From contig OZ246421.1 in NCBI GenBank assembly GCA_965231165.1, positions 2,046,001 to 2,110,000 of the forward strand: a stretch of 64,000 bases of DNA, read 5' to 3'. The notes under the pieces were generated by a model, which worked only from the letters and a program-made list of their open reading frames with translations, did not search any database and had not been told where the DNA came from. The translations under genes and the position numbers were made by a program. Within the stretch, counting starts at the first letter, position 1. The number at the start of each line of letters is the position of its first letter. This DNA is from Micavibrio_C sp965231165 (GTDB taxonomy: Bacteria; Pseudomonadota; Alphaproteobacteria; Micavibrionales; Micavibrionaceae). This document shows positions 54,277 to 63,174 of this stretch, piece by piece.

Positions 54277-55006
54277 CGTACAGGGTCTCTATCTGGGAAA
54301 ATTCATTATCGATAACGCGGAATTTCTTGCGAATACGCTTGATATGCGAATCAATCGTCCGGTCATCAACATAGATATTCTCACCATAGGCCATATCGAT
54401 CAACTGGTCGCGGTTTTTAACATGCCCGGGACGGATCGCCAGCGCCTTCAGCAATAAATATTCAGTGACGGTCAGATCGACTTCTCGGCCCTTCCAGGTG
54501 CAGACATGGCGGGCATCGTCGAGCACCAGATTGCCGCGCGCGGTCAGGGTGGCATCCTCGGTTTTGGGTGCGGATATCTGCTTGCGCAGGGCTTCGCGGC
54601 GCAACAAAGCGCGAATGCGCTCGATCAGCAGGCGTTGGGAGAAAGGTTTGGTGATGTAATCATCAGCACCCATGCGCAGACCGATCACTTCATCGACCTC
54701 ATCGTCCTTGGAAGTAAGGAAAATGACCGGCAGCGCCGATTTTTCGCGCAGCTTGGACAGGACTTCCATGCCGTCCATACGTGGCATCTTGATATCCAGC
54801 ACCACAAGATCGGGTGGGCTGGAGGTAATGCCTTTCAGGCCTTCTTCACCGTCATTATAGGTTTTGACGGCAAAACCTTCGGCTTCCAGCGCCATCGCGA
54901 CGGAGGTCAGGATATTACGGTCGTCATCGACCAGGACAATTGTCTGTTGCGGGGTAATGCCCGGATTTATCGTGTTCATAGGTTTCTGTATAGCGTTAAA
55001 GAGCAT
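54248..55006 (-). CDS. chvI: ChvI-type OmpR-family response regulator
   Basis: A 252-residue regulator: receiver domain (D27-D29 acidic cluster, phosphoacceptor D71, TSKDD, KPFS), then a winged-helix OmpR DNA-binding domain (DLTVTEYLLLKALAIRPGHVKNRDQLID, DDRTIDSHIKRIRKKF). GAGGG 9 bases upstream supports the start at 55006. It is the first gene of the chvI-chvG-rapZ unit. In related bacteria it controls envelope and host-interaction genes. Confidence 0.94.
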   Translation of the reverse strand: MLFNAIQKPMNTINPGITPQQTIVLVDDDRNILTSVAMALEAEGFAVKTYNDGEEGLKGITSSPPDLVVLDIKMPRMDGMEVLSKLREKSALPVIFLTSKDDEVDEVIGLRMGADDYITKPFSQRLLIERIRALLRREALRKQISAPKTEDATLTARGNLVLDDARHVCTWKGREVDLTVTEYLLLKALAIRPGHVKNRDQLIDMAYGENIYVDDRTIDSHIKRIRKKFRVIDNEFSQIETLYGVGYKYKEE

Positions 55007-55110
55007 GGTTGAAAACCCTCTAGACCTGTTTTAGCCCTCTCTTTGTACAATCCGAGGATGGCCATATTGGGGCTGAAATGGGGTCTTTTGCTGTGGCGTG
55101 ATATTTCCCC

Positions 55111-56460
55111 CTAGTGATTTTTCAAAACAGCACCTGCCAGATAGAGTGAGCCAGCGATCAGTACGCGGGCAGGCTTTGCCGCCTTCAGGTGGGTGCCCAG
55201 GGCACTCTCGATGCTTTCATGGGCCTGGATGTCCAGATCAGTGCCTGTATCTGCCAGTGCCTGTTTTATGTCTTCGGCGGTATAGCTCTCGGTTTCCATA
55301 CCGGGGATGGGCACGATGCACAGGCTGGTCAGGTTGGGGAGCAGCGGCTGCAGGAACAGGCCTGCTTCCTTGTCGCGTTTCATGCCCATGATCAGATGCA
55401 GCGGACATGCATCTTGCGTGTGCCATTGACGGGCCTGCTGCGCCAGTGCCTGACCCGCGCTATCGTTATGGCCGCCATCGAGCCATAAATCCCAGTCTGC
55501 CGGAATCAGGGCTGTCAGCGGGTGGTTCGTCAGCTGTTGCAACCGGCCAGCCCAGCGGGCGCGGGTCAGACCCGCTGCCCGGGATTCGGCGTGAATCGAA
55601 AATGAATCAATGACATGGGTGCAGGCCAGCGCCGCCCCTGCGTTTTCCAGCTGATGCGCGCCGACCAGTTTTGGCATGGGATATATATTCTGTAACGCTC
55701 CGTAGCGGAACATGAAATGACTCGGGTCTGACTCGATATTGCTGATGCTCCACTCCTGTCCGGCGCGTGTCAGGTGCGTGTCAATCTGATCCGCAATCGA
55801 TTCAAAGGGGAGTGTTTCAGAGTCGTGACTCGCCGTTGCTTCTGATGCTTCATGCTGGTAACCAATGATGCAGGGTGCACCCGGTTTCATGATCCCGGCT
55901 TTTTCCGTGGCAATGGCGCGGATGGTTTGGCCCAGATACTGGCAGTGATCGCGGGATATGCGGGTGATGATGGTGGCCAGAGGCGCGGGGATAATATTCG
56001 TGCAATCAAGCCGCCCACCCATGCCAGTTTCGATCAGGCTGATATCAGCGGGTGTGCGGGCGAAGGCGAGGAAGCCGAGGGCGGTCGCTATTTCAAAAAA
56101 AGTTAGCTTCAGATCATTGGTGTGGGTCAGTACTTCGTCAAGAAGTGTTTCCAGAAACTCGTCGCTGATTTCGTCGCCCGCCATAACAATCCGCTCGTTA
56201 AAACGAATCAGGTGCGGGGAGGTATAGACATGGACTTTATAACCGCCCGCTTCATACATCGCCCTCAGAAAGGCGATGGTCGAACCCTTGCCGTTGGTGC
56301 CTGCGACATGGATGGCCGGGGGGATATGCAGATGGGGATCGCCCAGCCGGGCGAGCAGGGCGCGATAATCCGAACGCTCGTCCAAAGAGCTGCGTGGCGC
56401 ATGCAGGCGCCGACGGTACAGGCTGTCCAGTTTTTGCTGCAGGGTTGCGGCCAACTTCAA
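55111..56460 (-). CDS. folC: Dihydrofolate synthase / folylpolyglutamate synthase
   Basis: A 449-residue Mur-ligase-family enzyme that adds glutamate to dihydropteroate and folates. ATP-binding GTNGKGSTIAFL (near residue 53), the TSPHLIRFNERI segment, metal-binding EKAGIMKPG region and the C-terminal LDGGHND motif are present. It lies 29 bases after accD on the same strand, as in the classical accD-folC pair. Confidence 0.95.
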   Translation of the reverse strand: MKLAATLQQKLDSLYRRRLHAPRSSLDERSDYRALLARLGDPHLHIPPAIHVAGTNGKGSTIAFLRAMYEAGGYKVHVYTSPHLIRFNERIVMAGDEISDEFLETLLDEVLTHTNDLKLTFFEIATALGFLAFARTPADISLIETGMGGRLDCTNIIPAPLATIITRISRDHCQYLGQTIRAIATEKAGIMKPGAPCIIGYQHEASEATASHDSETLPFESIADQIDTHLTRAGQEWSISNIESDPSHFMFRYGALQNIYPMPKLVGAHQLENAGAALACTHVIDSFSIHAESRAAGLTRARWAGRLQQLTNHPLTALIPADWDLWLDGGHNDSAGQALAQQARQWHTQDACPLHLIMGMKRDKEAGLFLQPLLPNLTSLCIVPIPGMETESYTAEDIKQALADTGTDLDIQAHESIESALGTHLKAAKPARVLIAGSLYLAGAVLKNH

Positions 56461-56489
56461 GACCTCCCGGGCGGCTTAGAAAGACAATG

Positions 56490-57512
56490 CTAGGCAGCCT
56501 TCGTCTTTTTGCCGGATTTGTTCACGTTGGCGGGTTTTTTGTCAGGTTTGCTGCGGCTGATTTTAGCTTTGATGCCGCCTGCCGATTGACCGCCGAGACG
56601 GGCTGATTTGCCGCCATTCTCGTTGCTGTCGTTATTGATGCGGCGCTGGCGCGGATCGCGCATTTTGCGCATCGACAGATCGAGCAGGCGAATCAGTGTG
56701 CCACGCAGTTCCTTGCGCGGGACGACCAGATCGACCATGCCGTGTTCCAGCAGATATTCGGCGGTCTGAAAGTTTGGCGGCAGTTCTTCACGAATGGTTT
56801 CCTGAATCACGCGCTTACCCGCAAAACCGATCATGCAGCCGGGCTCGGCAATATGGATGTCGCCGACCATGGCAAAGGAAGCGCTGACGCCGCCTGTGGT
56901 CGGATCGGTGAGAAGCACGAAATAGGGCAGACCCGCGGCCTTCACCATATCGGCGGCGATAATCGTGCGTGGCATTTGCATCAGCGACAGCATGCCCTCT
57001 TGCATACGCGCACCACCGGAGGCCGGGATGGCGATCAGGGCGGACCCGGTTTTCACCGCATATTCAGCGGCCACGACCAGACCTTCGCCGACAGCGGCTC
57101 CCATCGAGCCGCCCATAAATTCGAAATCAAAAGCGGCGATGACGACGGGCAGGCCGTCCATCGCGCCTTTGGCGACCAGAATGCCATCCTCGCGGCCGGT
57201 TTTGGCGCGGGTTTCCTTCAGGCGGTCAGCATATTTCTTGCGGTCTTTGAATTTCAGCGGGTCGTGGGCGACGCGCGGTACCGGAATTTCCTTCCAGCTG
57301 CCCTCATCGAACAGGCTTTGCAGACGTTGTTTCACCGGCACCTTCATGTGGTGGCCGCAGTGGTAGCAGACATTCATCGCATCGGCGAGGTCGCGGTGGA
57401 ACAGCATTCCCTCACAGGCAGGGCATTTCTGCCACAGATTATCGGGAAGCTCTTTAGCTTCTCCTACAATGGAACGAATTTTCGGACGGATAAAGTTGCT
57501 CAGCCAGTTCAT
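56490..57512 (-). CDS. accD: Acetyl-CoA carboxylase carboxyltransferase subunit beta
   Basis: The beta half of the carboxyltransferase that makes malonyl-CoA with AccA. A zinc ribbon (C30, C33, C49, C52) precedes the crotonase-like core (GASGGARMQEG and GGVSASFAMVGDI). The final 50 residues are basic (KKPANVNKSGKKTKAA), longer than the E. coli protein. It is transcribed with folC and downstream of trpA (87-base gap). Confidence 0.95.
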   Translation of the reverse strand: MNWLSNFIRPKIRSIVGEAKELPDNLWQKCPACEGMLFHRDLADAMNVCYHCGHHMKVPVKQRLQSLFDEGSWKEIPVPRVAHDPLKFKDRKKYADRLKETRAKTGREDGILVAKGAMDGLPVVIAAFDFEFMGGSMGAAVGEGLVVAAEYAVKTGSALIAIPASGGARMQEGMLSLMQMPRTIIAADMVKAAGLPYFVLLTDPTTGGVSASFAMVGDIHIAEPGCMIGFAGKRVIQETIREELPPNFQTAEYLLEHGMVDLVVPRKELRGTLIRLLDLSMRKMRDPRQRRINNDSNENGGKSARLGGQSAGGIKAKISRSKPDKKPANVNKSGKKTKAA

Positions 57513-57599
57513 GGATACGCGAAACCTTTAGCTGTTTGATGGGAGGTGATTTATCTCGCAAATGCATATCGGAGTCAAGGTGATATTTGGTTATGACAA

Positions 57600-58433
57600 C
57601 TATGCGTGACTTCTTTTTAAGGAAGGTTGTAGCGCGGTTGCCAGTTTGCGTACCTGACCGATCACATCATCAACCGTCTTTTTACCATCAGGGATCTGGC
57701 TGATCGTATCGACGATGGCCGAACCGACGACGACGGCATCGGCGATGGCTCCCATGGCCGCGACATCCTCCGGGGTGCGGATGCCGAAGCCGACGGCGAT
57801 GGGCAGGTCGGTTTTAGTTTTCAGATGTTTGATACGCGGGGCGAGAGTTTCGGCGTTTGCGGAAGCGGCTCCGGTGATTCCGGCAATAGACACATAATAT
57901 AGGAATCCGCCCGCACCGGGCAGGATTTGACCTAATCTGTGGTCGTCAGTGGTGGGCGTTACGAGGCGTATCATATTGAGGGTTTGCCCATCATCTCCGG
58001 CACGGGCGTGGTCGCCCAGTTCATGTTCTTCCTCGGGCGGAAGGTCGACGATGATCACGCCATCGACACCCGCCTTGAGGGCGTCTTTAACGAAACGCTC
58101 TGCCCCATAAATATAGACCGGATTGTAGTAACCCATCAGCACGATCGGGGTATGCGCGTCATGCATCCGGAATGAGGCCACCATGGCCAGTGTCTGGGTC
58201 AGGGTCATGCTGCCCGCCAGCGCGCGCTGCGCCGCCGCCTGAATGACCGGGCCATCGGCCATCGGGTCAGAGAACGGCATGCCGATTTCAATGATGTCGG
58301 CCCCGGCGGCGGGTAGCTGGTTCAGAAGCGTCTGCGCCGTTACCTTGTCCGGATCACCCGCCATGATGAAGGTCACCAGCGCCGGGCGACCCTGAGTACG
58401 AAGCTTGGCAAAGCATACGTCGATGCGGTTCAT
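57600..58433 (-). CDS. trpA: Tryptophan synthase alpha subunit
   Basis: A 277-residue TIM-barrel enzyme that cleaves indole-3-glycerol phosphate. Catalytic E49 (IIEIGMPFSDP) and D60 (ADGP) are present, as are GVDGVIIVDLPPEE and the phosphate loop GFGIRTPED. The ATG at 58433 is preferred over a GTG 15 codons upstream because family members start at MNRID. Its partner trpB is 1.3 kb away, separated by a YdcF-like gene and an opposing gene, so trpA needs its own promoter in the 143-base region to its right. Confidence 0.95.
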   Translation of the reverse strand: MNRIDVCFAKLRTQGRPALVTFIMAGDPDKVTAQTLLNQLPAAGADIIEIGMPFSDPMADGPVIQAAAQRALAGSMTLTQTLAMVASFRMHDAHTPIVLMGYYNPVYIYGAERFVKDALKAGVDGVIIVDLPPEEEHELGDHARAGDDGQTLNMIRLVTPTTDDHRLGQILPGAGGFLYYVSIAGITGAASANAETLAPRIKHLKTKTDLPIAVGFGIRTPEDVAAMGAIADAVVVGSAIVDTISQIPDGKKTVDDVIGQVRKLATALQPSLKRSHA

Positions 58434-58576
58434 GATTCTTAAAAACCCTCTTACTGATCTGCAGCCTCGTTTTAGCACAGGTTATTGCACTGCGCACCAA
58501 CATCGTTGTCATGACTCTGCCGGACTGATATCGCTGATAGGCAGAATAAGAACCAATAACAAACAGGGATATATTC

Positions 58577-59101
58577 ATGAACCATGTCACGCTTCAAAAG
58601 CATCTGCCCTATGCGTCTCAGGATATTTATGATTTTATTATGGATATAAACAACTATCCGGCGATTTACCCGATGGTGAAGTCCGCGCGCGTGGTGGCCA
58701 CGGGGCCGCATCACCGCGACGTTGAAATGACGTTCAACCTGCCGCCGGTTCTGGGCATCCAGAACGCGGTGCAGCTTTCGCGGGTTACAGGTACGCCGCC
58801 CAGCCTTATTCAGGCGCAGACGATCAGAAGCCCGATCAAGGCGCTCGATCTGCGCTGGGATCTGAAGCCCACGGCGCAGGGCGGTACATTACTGACTTCG
58901 GATATCGCGTATGAGACGGGCAAGGGTTTTCTGGTGGATATTTTTATTCAGAACATCGTGCAGACCCTGATTGATGACACGATGAAACAGTTCACGGCGC
59001 ATGCGGCGCGTACGCTTACGCCGGTTGCGGCGAACCAGAATTCGGGCCAGAATCTAGGCCGGAAGCCGGGTTCACAAGGGCCTTCGAATGGGAATCCCTG
59101 A
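58577..59101 (+). CDS. COQ10/RatA-like START-domain protein
   Basis: A 174-residue SRPBCC/START-like protein of the COQ10 (coenzyme Q-binding) / RatA group: YASQDIYDFIMDINNYPAIYPMVKSARVV at the N-terminus and the terminal amphipathic helix (DIFIQNIVQTLIDDTMKQFTAHA). It would bind a lipid such as ubiquinone. A signal for translation start is good (AGGGA). The last 30 residues are Gln/Asn/Gly/Ser-rich and lie antisense to the 3' end of the YdcF-like gene (86-base overlap). Confidence 0.85.
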   Translation: MNHVTLQKHLPYASQDIYDFIMDINNYPAIYPMVKSARVVATGPHHRDVEMTFNLPPVLGIQNAVQLSRVTGTPPSLIQAQTIRSPIKALDLRWDLKPTAQGGTLLTSDIAYETGKGFLVDIFIQNIVQTLIDDTMKQFTAHAARTLTPVAANQNSGQNLGRKPGSQGPSNGNP

Positions 59102-59714
59102 TACAGGCCGTGATCATATCCAGCAACGGGATATCCACTTCGCGGATCTTGCCCTCGCTGAGATAAGGTTCGATCTTGCGCCATTCGGCCATGGCGGCGC
59201 GGCGGAAGCTCTTGTGCATGTGCCATTGCGCGGCGGGCGCATCAAACGGGTTGGCGCTGGCGTGCATCTTGTGAATCGCGGGCCAGTGGCGTTCCAGTGT
59301 CATCAGGAAGCGGCGGGCTGCGACAATATGACCAATACTGATTACGGAAGCAAGTCCCTGCGCCAGACCCTTTTCTGCCATCAGCGCCTGGGTAAAGGTG
59401 ACATTCTCGCCGGTGTGACGCGCTTTCTTTTCGGTCAGGATCACATCATCGGGGATGCCTCGTTCCACCAGCGCGCGGCGCAATGCTTCAGCTTCGGTGA
59501 CGCGGGCTTTGGTTCTGACACCGCCCGAAACCACGATCAGCGGGAAATAGCCCTGCTTGTATAGATCCGCTGTACGATCCGCCAGCGGTTCAATAATGTG
59601 CTTGTTGCCAAAGACCAGTGCAAAATCGGCCGGTGCCAGCGCCATCTGTTCGATCAGCAGGTAGTCGCTGACCTTCCTGGCAAATTCATCCCTGATGCTG
59701 GTTTTGCGTGTCAC
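59016..59714 (-). CDS. YdcF/DUF218-like protein
   Basis: A 232-residue protein with the DUF218 fold pattern (ADFALVFGNK, then YKQGYFPLIVVSGG, then TEAEALRRALVERGIPDDVILTEKKARHTGENV). There is no membrane helix, so it is the cytoplasmic YdcF subgroup; its biochemical role is not settled. It begins with GTG (AAGGA upstream) 32 bases after trpB and probably shares its transcript. Its last residues overlap the COQ10-like gene. Confidence 0.85.
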   Translation of the reverse strand: MTRKTSIRDEFARKVSDYLLIEQMALAPADFALVFGNKHIIEPLADRTADLYKQGYFPLIVVSGGVRTKARVTEAEALRRALVERGIPDDVILTEKKARHTGENVTFTQALMAEKGLAQGLASVISIGHIVAARRFLMTLERHWPAIHKMHASANPFDAPAAQWHMHKSFRRAAMAEWRKIEPYLSEGKIREVDIPLLDMITACIRDSHSKALVNPASGLDSGPNSGSPQPA

Positions 59715-59746
59715 GGGTAGGTGATCCTTTGTTCCGGTTTTTCTGG

Positions 59747-60967
59747 TTACATGCGAACGCCGAGGCGATCCGCTACAGTAAATATATCCTTATCGCCGCG
59801 TCCGCACAGGTTCATCAGGATGGCATGGTCTTTGGGCAGTTTGGGCGCGATTTTGGCGACATGGGCAAAGGCGTGGGCCGGTTCCAGCGCGGGGAGAATC
59901 CCTTCAAGCCGGGCCATCAACTGGAAGGCGGCCAATGCTTCGTCATCGGTGACGCTGACATAGCTGACACGCTTTTGGTCATGCAGCCATGAATGTTCAG
60001 GGCCGATGCCGGGATAATCAAGGCCTGCCGAGATCGAATGGCCTTCCAGAATTTGGCCATCGTCATTTTGCAGAAGATAGGTACGGTTGCCATGCAGGAC
60101 GCCGGGCTTGCCGCCGGTGAGGCTGGCGCAGTGCTGACCTGTTTCAAGGCCGTAACCGCCTGCTTCGACGCCCACGATCTTGACGCTTTCATCCTCAAGG
60201 AACGGGTGGAAGAGGCCGATCGCATTCGAGCCACCACCGATGCAGGCGACCAGAGTGTCAGGGAGTTTCTTTGTTTGTTCTGTGAACTGCTGCTTTGCTT
60301 CACGGCCAATGATGCTTTGGAAGTCCCTTACCATTGCCGGATAGGGGTGAGGGCCAGCAACCGTCCCTATAATATAAAACGTATCGTTCACATTTGTTAC
60401 CCAGTCGCGCAGGGCTTCATTCATCGCGTCTTTCAGTGTCCCTGCACCGGCGGTGACAGCGCGCACGTCAGCACCGAGCAATTTCATCCGGAACACGTTG
60501 GGCTTCTGGCGCTCGATATCGGTCGCGCCCATGAAAATCGTGCAGGGTAGTTTAAAGAGGGCGCATACGGTAGCAGTCGCCACACCATGCTGGCCCGCTC
60601 CGGTTTCAGCGATGATTCTGGTCTTGCCCATCCGGCGGGCGAGCAGGATTTGACCGAGGCAGTTGTTTATTTTATGGGAACCGGTGTGATTAAGTTCGTC
60701 GCGCTTAAACCAGACCTGCGCGCCGCCGAAATGTTCCGTGGTCGATTCCGCAAAATAGAGCGGCGACGGGCGACCGACATAATCGCGGGAAAGTTTTTCC
60801 AGTTCGGCCCAGAACGCGGGATCATTTTTCGCCTTGCCCCACGCTTCCTCGACCGCCAGGATCAGCGGCATCAGAGTTTCCGAAACATAACGACCCCCAT
60901 AAATGCCGAAATGGCCGTTTTCATCCGGGACACTTTTATATAAGGAAGCGGCTGCAGTCATGATCAT
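59747..60967 (-). CDS. trpB: Tryptophan synthase beta subunit
   Basis: A 406-residue PLP enzyme that joins indole and serine. PLP lysine K99 (NHTGSHKINN), the glycine loop CIGGGSNAIG, and the C-terminal GRGDKDI motif are in place. The start is at 60967, with an in-frame ATG two codons later as an alternative. It is followed closely by the YdcF-like gene. A 159-base gap to trpF contains a palindromic repeat. Confidence 0.96.
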   Translation of the reverse strand: MIMTAAASLYKSVPDENGHFGIYGGRYVSETLMPLILAVEEAWGKAKNDPAFWAELEKLSRDYVGRPSPLYFAESTTEHFGGAQVWFKRDELNHTGSHKINNCLGQILLARRMGKTRIIAETGAGQHGVATATVCALFKLPCTIFMGATDIERQKPNVFRMKLLGADVRAVTAGAGTLKDAMNEALRDWVTNVNDTFYIIGTVAGPHPYPAMVRDFQSIIGREAKQQFTEQTKKLPDTLVACIGGGSNAIGLFHPFLEDESVKIVGVEAGGYGLETGQHCASLTGGKPGVLHGNRTYLLQNDDGQILEGHSISAGLDYPGIGPEHSWLHDQKRVSYVSVTDDEALAAFQLMARLEGILPALEPAHAFAHVAKIAPKLPKDHAILMNLCGRGDKDIFTVADRLGVRM

Positions 60968-61045
60968 GATTCTTTACAGAATAAAATGGCAATGATTCAG
61001 ACATACACGAGTGAGATGCCGGTGAGCAAGGGTCTTTCCTTTTTC

Positions 61046-61120
61046 TCATCCTGAGGGTCTTAGCCCGAAGGATATCTATGCTTATATAATGATGGGATTT
61101 TTCGCTATCGCTCAGAATGA
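61046..61120. repeat. Palindromic intergenic repeat between trpF and trpB
   Basis: The ends TCATCCTGAG (61046-61055) and CTCAGAATGA (61111-61120) are near-complementary (9 of 10), and inner parts CGAAGGATAT / GGGATTTTTCG also pair partly, giving a long imperfect hairpin of about 75 bases. The core sequence resembles dispersed repeats of the TCATCCTGAG...CGAAGGAT...TCAGAATGA type found in many bacterial genomes. It fills most of the gap up to the trpF stop. Confidence 0.7.
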
Positions 61121-61126
61121 CAAGGA

Positions 61127-61774
61127 TTATAATTTTGCTGCACTCACAGCCGCCGCAAAATTTTTCATCTTGTCGATGTTTTTGATACCGGGGCTGTCTT
61201 CGATGCCGCTCGATACATCGACGGCGTCTGGTTGGAGGATGGAAAGGGCGCGGGCGACGTTTTCAGGGTTCAGGCCACCTGAAAGCATCCACGGCTTACG
61301 GAAATCACGACCTTTCAAAATCTGCCAGTCGAACGACAGACCGGTGCCGCCAGGCAAATCGGATAATGCCGGGTCGGCCTTGGTATCGAAGAGCAACCAG
61401 TCGGCGACCGACTCGAAAGCGGGCACACAGAATAAATCTTCACGGGTGGCGATGCGGATGGCCTTCATCACGGGCAGGCCGAATTGGGTGCGGATATCGG
61501 CAACGCGCTTTGGATCTTCATCGCCATGCAGTTGCACCATGTCGATGGGGACTTCGGTCAGCGTTGTTTTCAGCTCTTCGTTGGTTGGATTTACGAAAAC
61601 GCCGACAAAACGGATATTGCCGGGTTGCGCCAGCGACAGCGCGCGGGCGCGTTCTATATTGAGGGCGCGTGGCGAATGCGGCCACATCATGAAGCCGACA
61701 TAGGCGGCTTCGACCTTGCTCGCCGCCTGCAGGGATTCTTTGGTGGTGATGCCGCAGAATTTGATTGCGGTCAT
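61127..61774 (-). CDS. trpF: Phosphoribosylanthranilate isomerase
   Basis: A 215-residue TIM-barrel enzyme of tryptophan synthesis: KFCGITTKESLQAA at the start (catalytic cysteine), FVGVFVNP, VQLHGDED, LSGGLNPENV and DVSSGIEDSPGIKN near the end. The ATG overlaps the pyrF stop (ATGA), so the pair is co-translated. The palindromic repeat directly after the stop could affect read-through to trpB. Confidence 0.95.
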   Translation of the reverse strand: MTAIKFCGITTKESLQAASKVEAAYVGFMMWPHSPRALNIERARALSLAQPGNIRFVGVFVNPTNEELKTTLTEVPIDMVQLHGDEDPKRVADIRTQFGLPVMKAIRIATREDLFCVPAFESVADWLLFDTKADPALSDLPGGTGLSFDWQILKGRDFRKPWMLSGGLNPENVARALSILQPDAVDVSSGIEDSPGIKNIDKMKNFAAAVSAAKL

Positions 61775-62478
61775 GCCGCGGCCTTTTGCAAACCGCTCAT
61801 AATTTCAGCGGCGGCGGCGGCAGGGTCTTTGGCCCCGGTGATGGGGCGGCCAATGACCAGATGGGTGGCGCCGAGGCTGATGGCCTCCTCCGGCGTCATT
61901 ACGCGTTTTTGATCTTGTGTGTCTGCACCCGCCGGACGGATACCCGGCACCATCAGTACGAAATCCTGCCCGTAGCTTTCACGCACGGCTTGAATTTCTT
62001 TCGGTGAACAGACGATGCCTGCCAATTCCGCTTCGCGAACCAGCGCGGTCAGTTTCATCACGCTGCCATGGGTTGGCAGTGCGTAACCGATATTTTCCAG
62101 TGCTTCATTATCAAGGCTAGTGAGAATGGTGACGCCGAGAAGCTTCAGATTATCGCCTGCGGCATGGCGCGCGGCTTCCATCATTTCCTGCCCGCCGGAA
62201 GCGTGCAGTGTCAGATAGGTGACATTGAGATTGGCCACAGAGCGCACGGCGCCCGCCACTGTATTGGGAATATCGTGGATTTTCAGATCAAGAAAAATCG
62301 GCAGATCGTTGAAGGCATCGCGAATAGCGCTGATGCCTTGCGGGCCGTTGTAATTGAAGAATTCCAATCCCAGCTTGATACCGCAACCGGCGTGGCGCAT
62401 CGCTTCGGCCAAGGCGGCCGCCTGTTTCATATCGGGCGTATCGATGGCGCAGAAAATTTTCGGCAGTTGTCTGGTCAT
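61771..62478 (-). CDS. pyrF: Orotidine-5'-phosphate decarboxylase
   Basis: A 235-residue pyrimidine enzyme. FCAIDTPDMKQA, the catalytic DLKIHDIPNTV (lysine between aspartates), LTLHASGGQEMM and PGIRPAGADTQDQKRV motifs match the short bacterial type. GAGGA 7 bases before the ATG supports the start. It opens the pyrF-trpF-trpB unit and is separated from ihfB by a terminator. Confidence 0.95.
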   Translation of the reverse strand: MTRQLPKIFCAIDTPDMKQAAALAEAMRHAGCGIKLGLEFFNYNGPQGISAIRDAFNDLPIFLDLKIHDIPNTVAGAVRSVANLNVTYLTLHASGGQEMMEAARHAAGDNLKLLGVTILTSLDNEALENIGYALPTHGSVMKLTALVREAELAGIVCSPKEIQAVRESYGQDFVLMVPGIRPAGADTQDQKRVMTPEEAISLGATHLVIGRPITGAKDPAAAAAEIMSGLQKAAA

Positions 62479-62494
62479 TTATTTTTCCTCGTAA

Positions 62495-62522
62495 AAAAGC
62501 CCCGATATATCACGGGGCTTTT
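62495..62522 (-). terminator. Rho-independent terminator of ihfB
   Basis: A perfect 10-base stem (AAAAGCCCCG / CGGGGCTTTT) with T residues following on the minus strand, 24 bases after the ihfB stop. Confidence 0.85.
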
Positions 62523-62545
62523 ATAAAACTTATTCTGATCGGATT

Positions 62546-62863
62546 CTAGAATTCATCGTCGTCTGAATCTTCGCCGTGATCGACGCCGCCGTTCAGGCGC
62601 TCGCGCAATGCTTTACCGGTCTTGAAGAACGGCAGGCGTTTGCCGTCAACCTGTACGCTTTCGCCGGTGCGCGGGTTGCGGCCAACACGGGGTTCGCGCA
62701 CTTTGACTGAGAACGCACCGAAACCGCGCAGTTCAACACGGTCGCCCTTGGCGAGCGCGCCGGTGATTTCATCAAAAATGGTGTCGATGATTTTTTCGAC
62801 ATCACGCATGTACAGGTGCGGATTTTTTTCAGCGAGGCGCTGGATCAGTTCCGACTTGGTCAT
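62546..62863 (-). CDS. ihfB: Integration host factor beta subunit
   Basis: A 105-residue DNA-bending protein (HU/IHF family): MTKSELIQRLAEKNPHL start, DTIFDEITGALAKGDRVELRGFGAFSV and the DNA-arm motif REPRVGRNPRTGESV. It has an acidic tail (DSDDDEF). It pairs with IhfA, encoded elsewhere. It follows rpsA on the same strand, after a strong terminator, so it has its own promoter in the 253-base gap. Confidence 0.95.
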   Translation of the reverse strand: MTKSELIQRLAEKNPHLYMRDVEKIIDTIFDEITGALAKGDRVELRGFGAFSVKVREPRVGRNPRTGESVQVDGKRLPFFKTGKALRERLNGGVDHGEDSDDDEF

Positions 62864-63116
62864 GCCGTTTCCCCTTTACGTTTGCTTTGGCCGCATGGCC
62901 GCTAAAAAAGCGAATTGCTGAGTGTTCTCATACACTTAAGGCTATACCTCCAGAATGCCTGAAATTCAGGTGCCCCGTCAAGGGAAGAATCGGCCCTGAA
63001 ACCGGGAAAGCCCTTGATCGGAAAAGGTTTTTTTAAGATTTGGGGCTGAAAAACGGGGGATTCCCGCCCTTTTTGCCCTGAGCGTACGGGGCGCGCAGGT
63101 TGTTGTAATTACATAG
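62864..63116. other. Region between rpsA terminator and ihfB
   Basis: The 311-base gap between rpsA and ihfB starts with the rpsA terminator. The rest holds the ihfB leader, a near-perfect palindrome CCTGAA-A-TTCAGG (62958-62970), and on the minus strand a TTGACG box (about 62976-62981) with CATTCT 18 bases on as a weak -10 match. The palindrome lies inside that spacer, a place where a repressor would block the promoter. No small gene is supported. Confidence 0.4.
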
Positions 63117-63154
63117 AAAAACCCCCGCCAGGATTGTCCCAGGCGGGGGTTTTT
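63117..63154 (-). terminator. Rho-independent terminator of rpsA
   Basis: A stem of about 13 bases (AAAAACCCCCGCC with GGCGGGGGTTTTT) with a 12-base interior that can extend pairing. It begins 20 bases after the rpsA stop. Confidence 0.9.
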
Positions 63155-63174
63155 AAATCATTTAGGCGAAGCGC

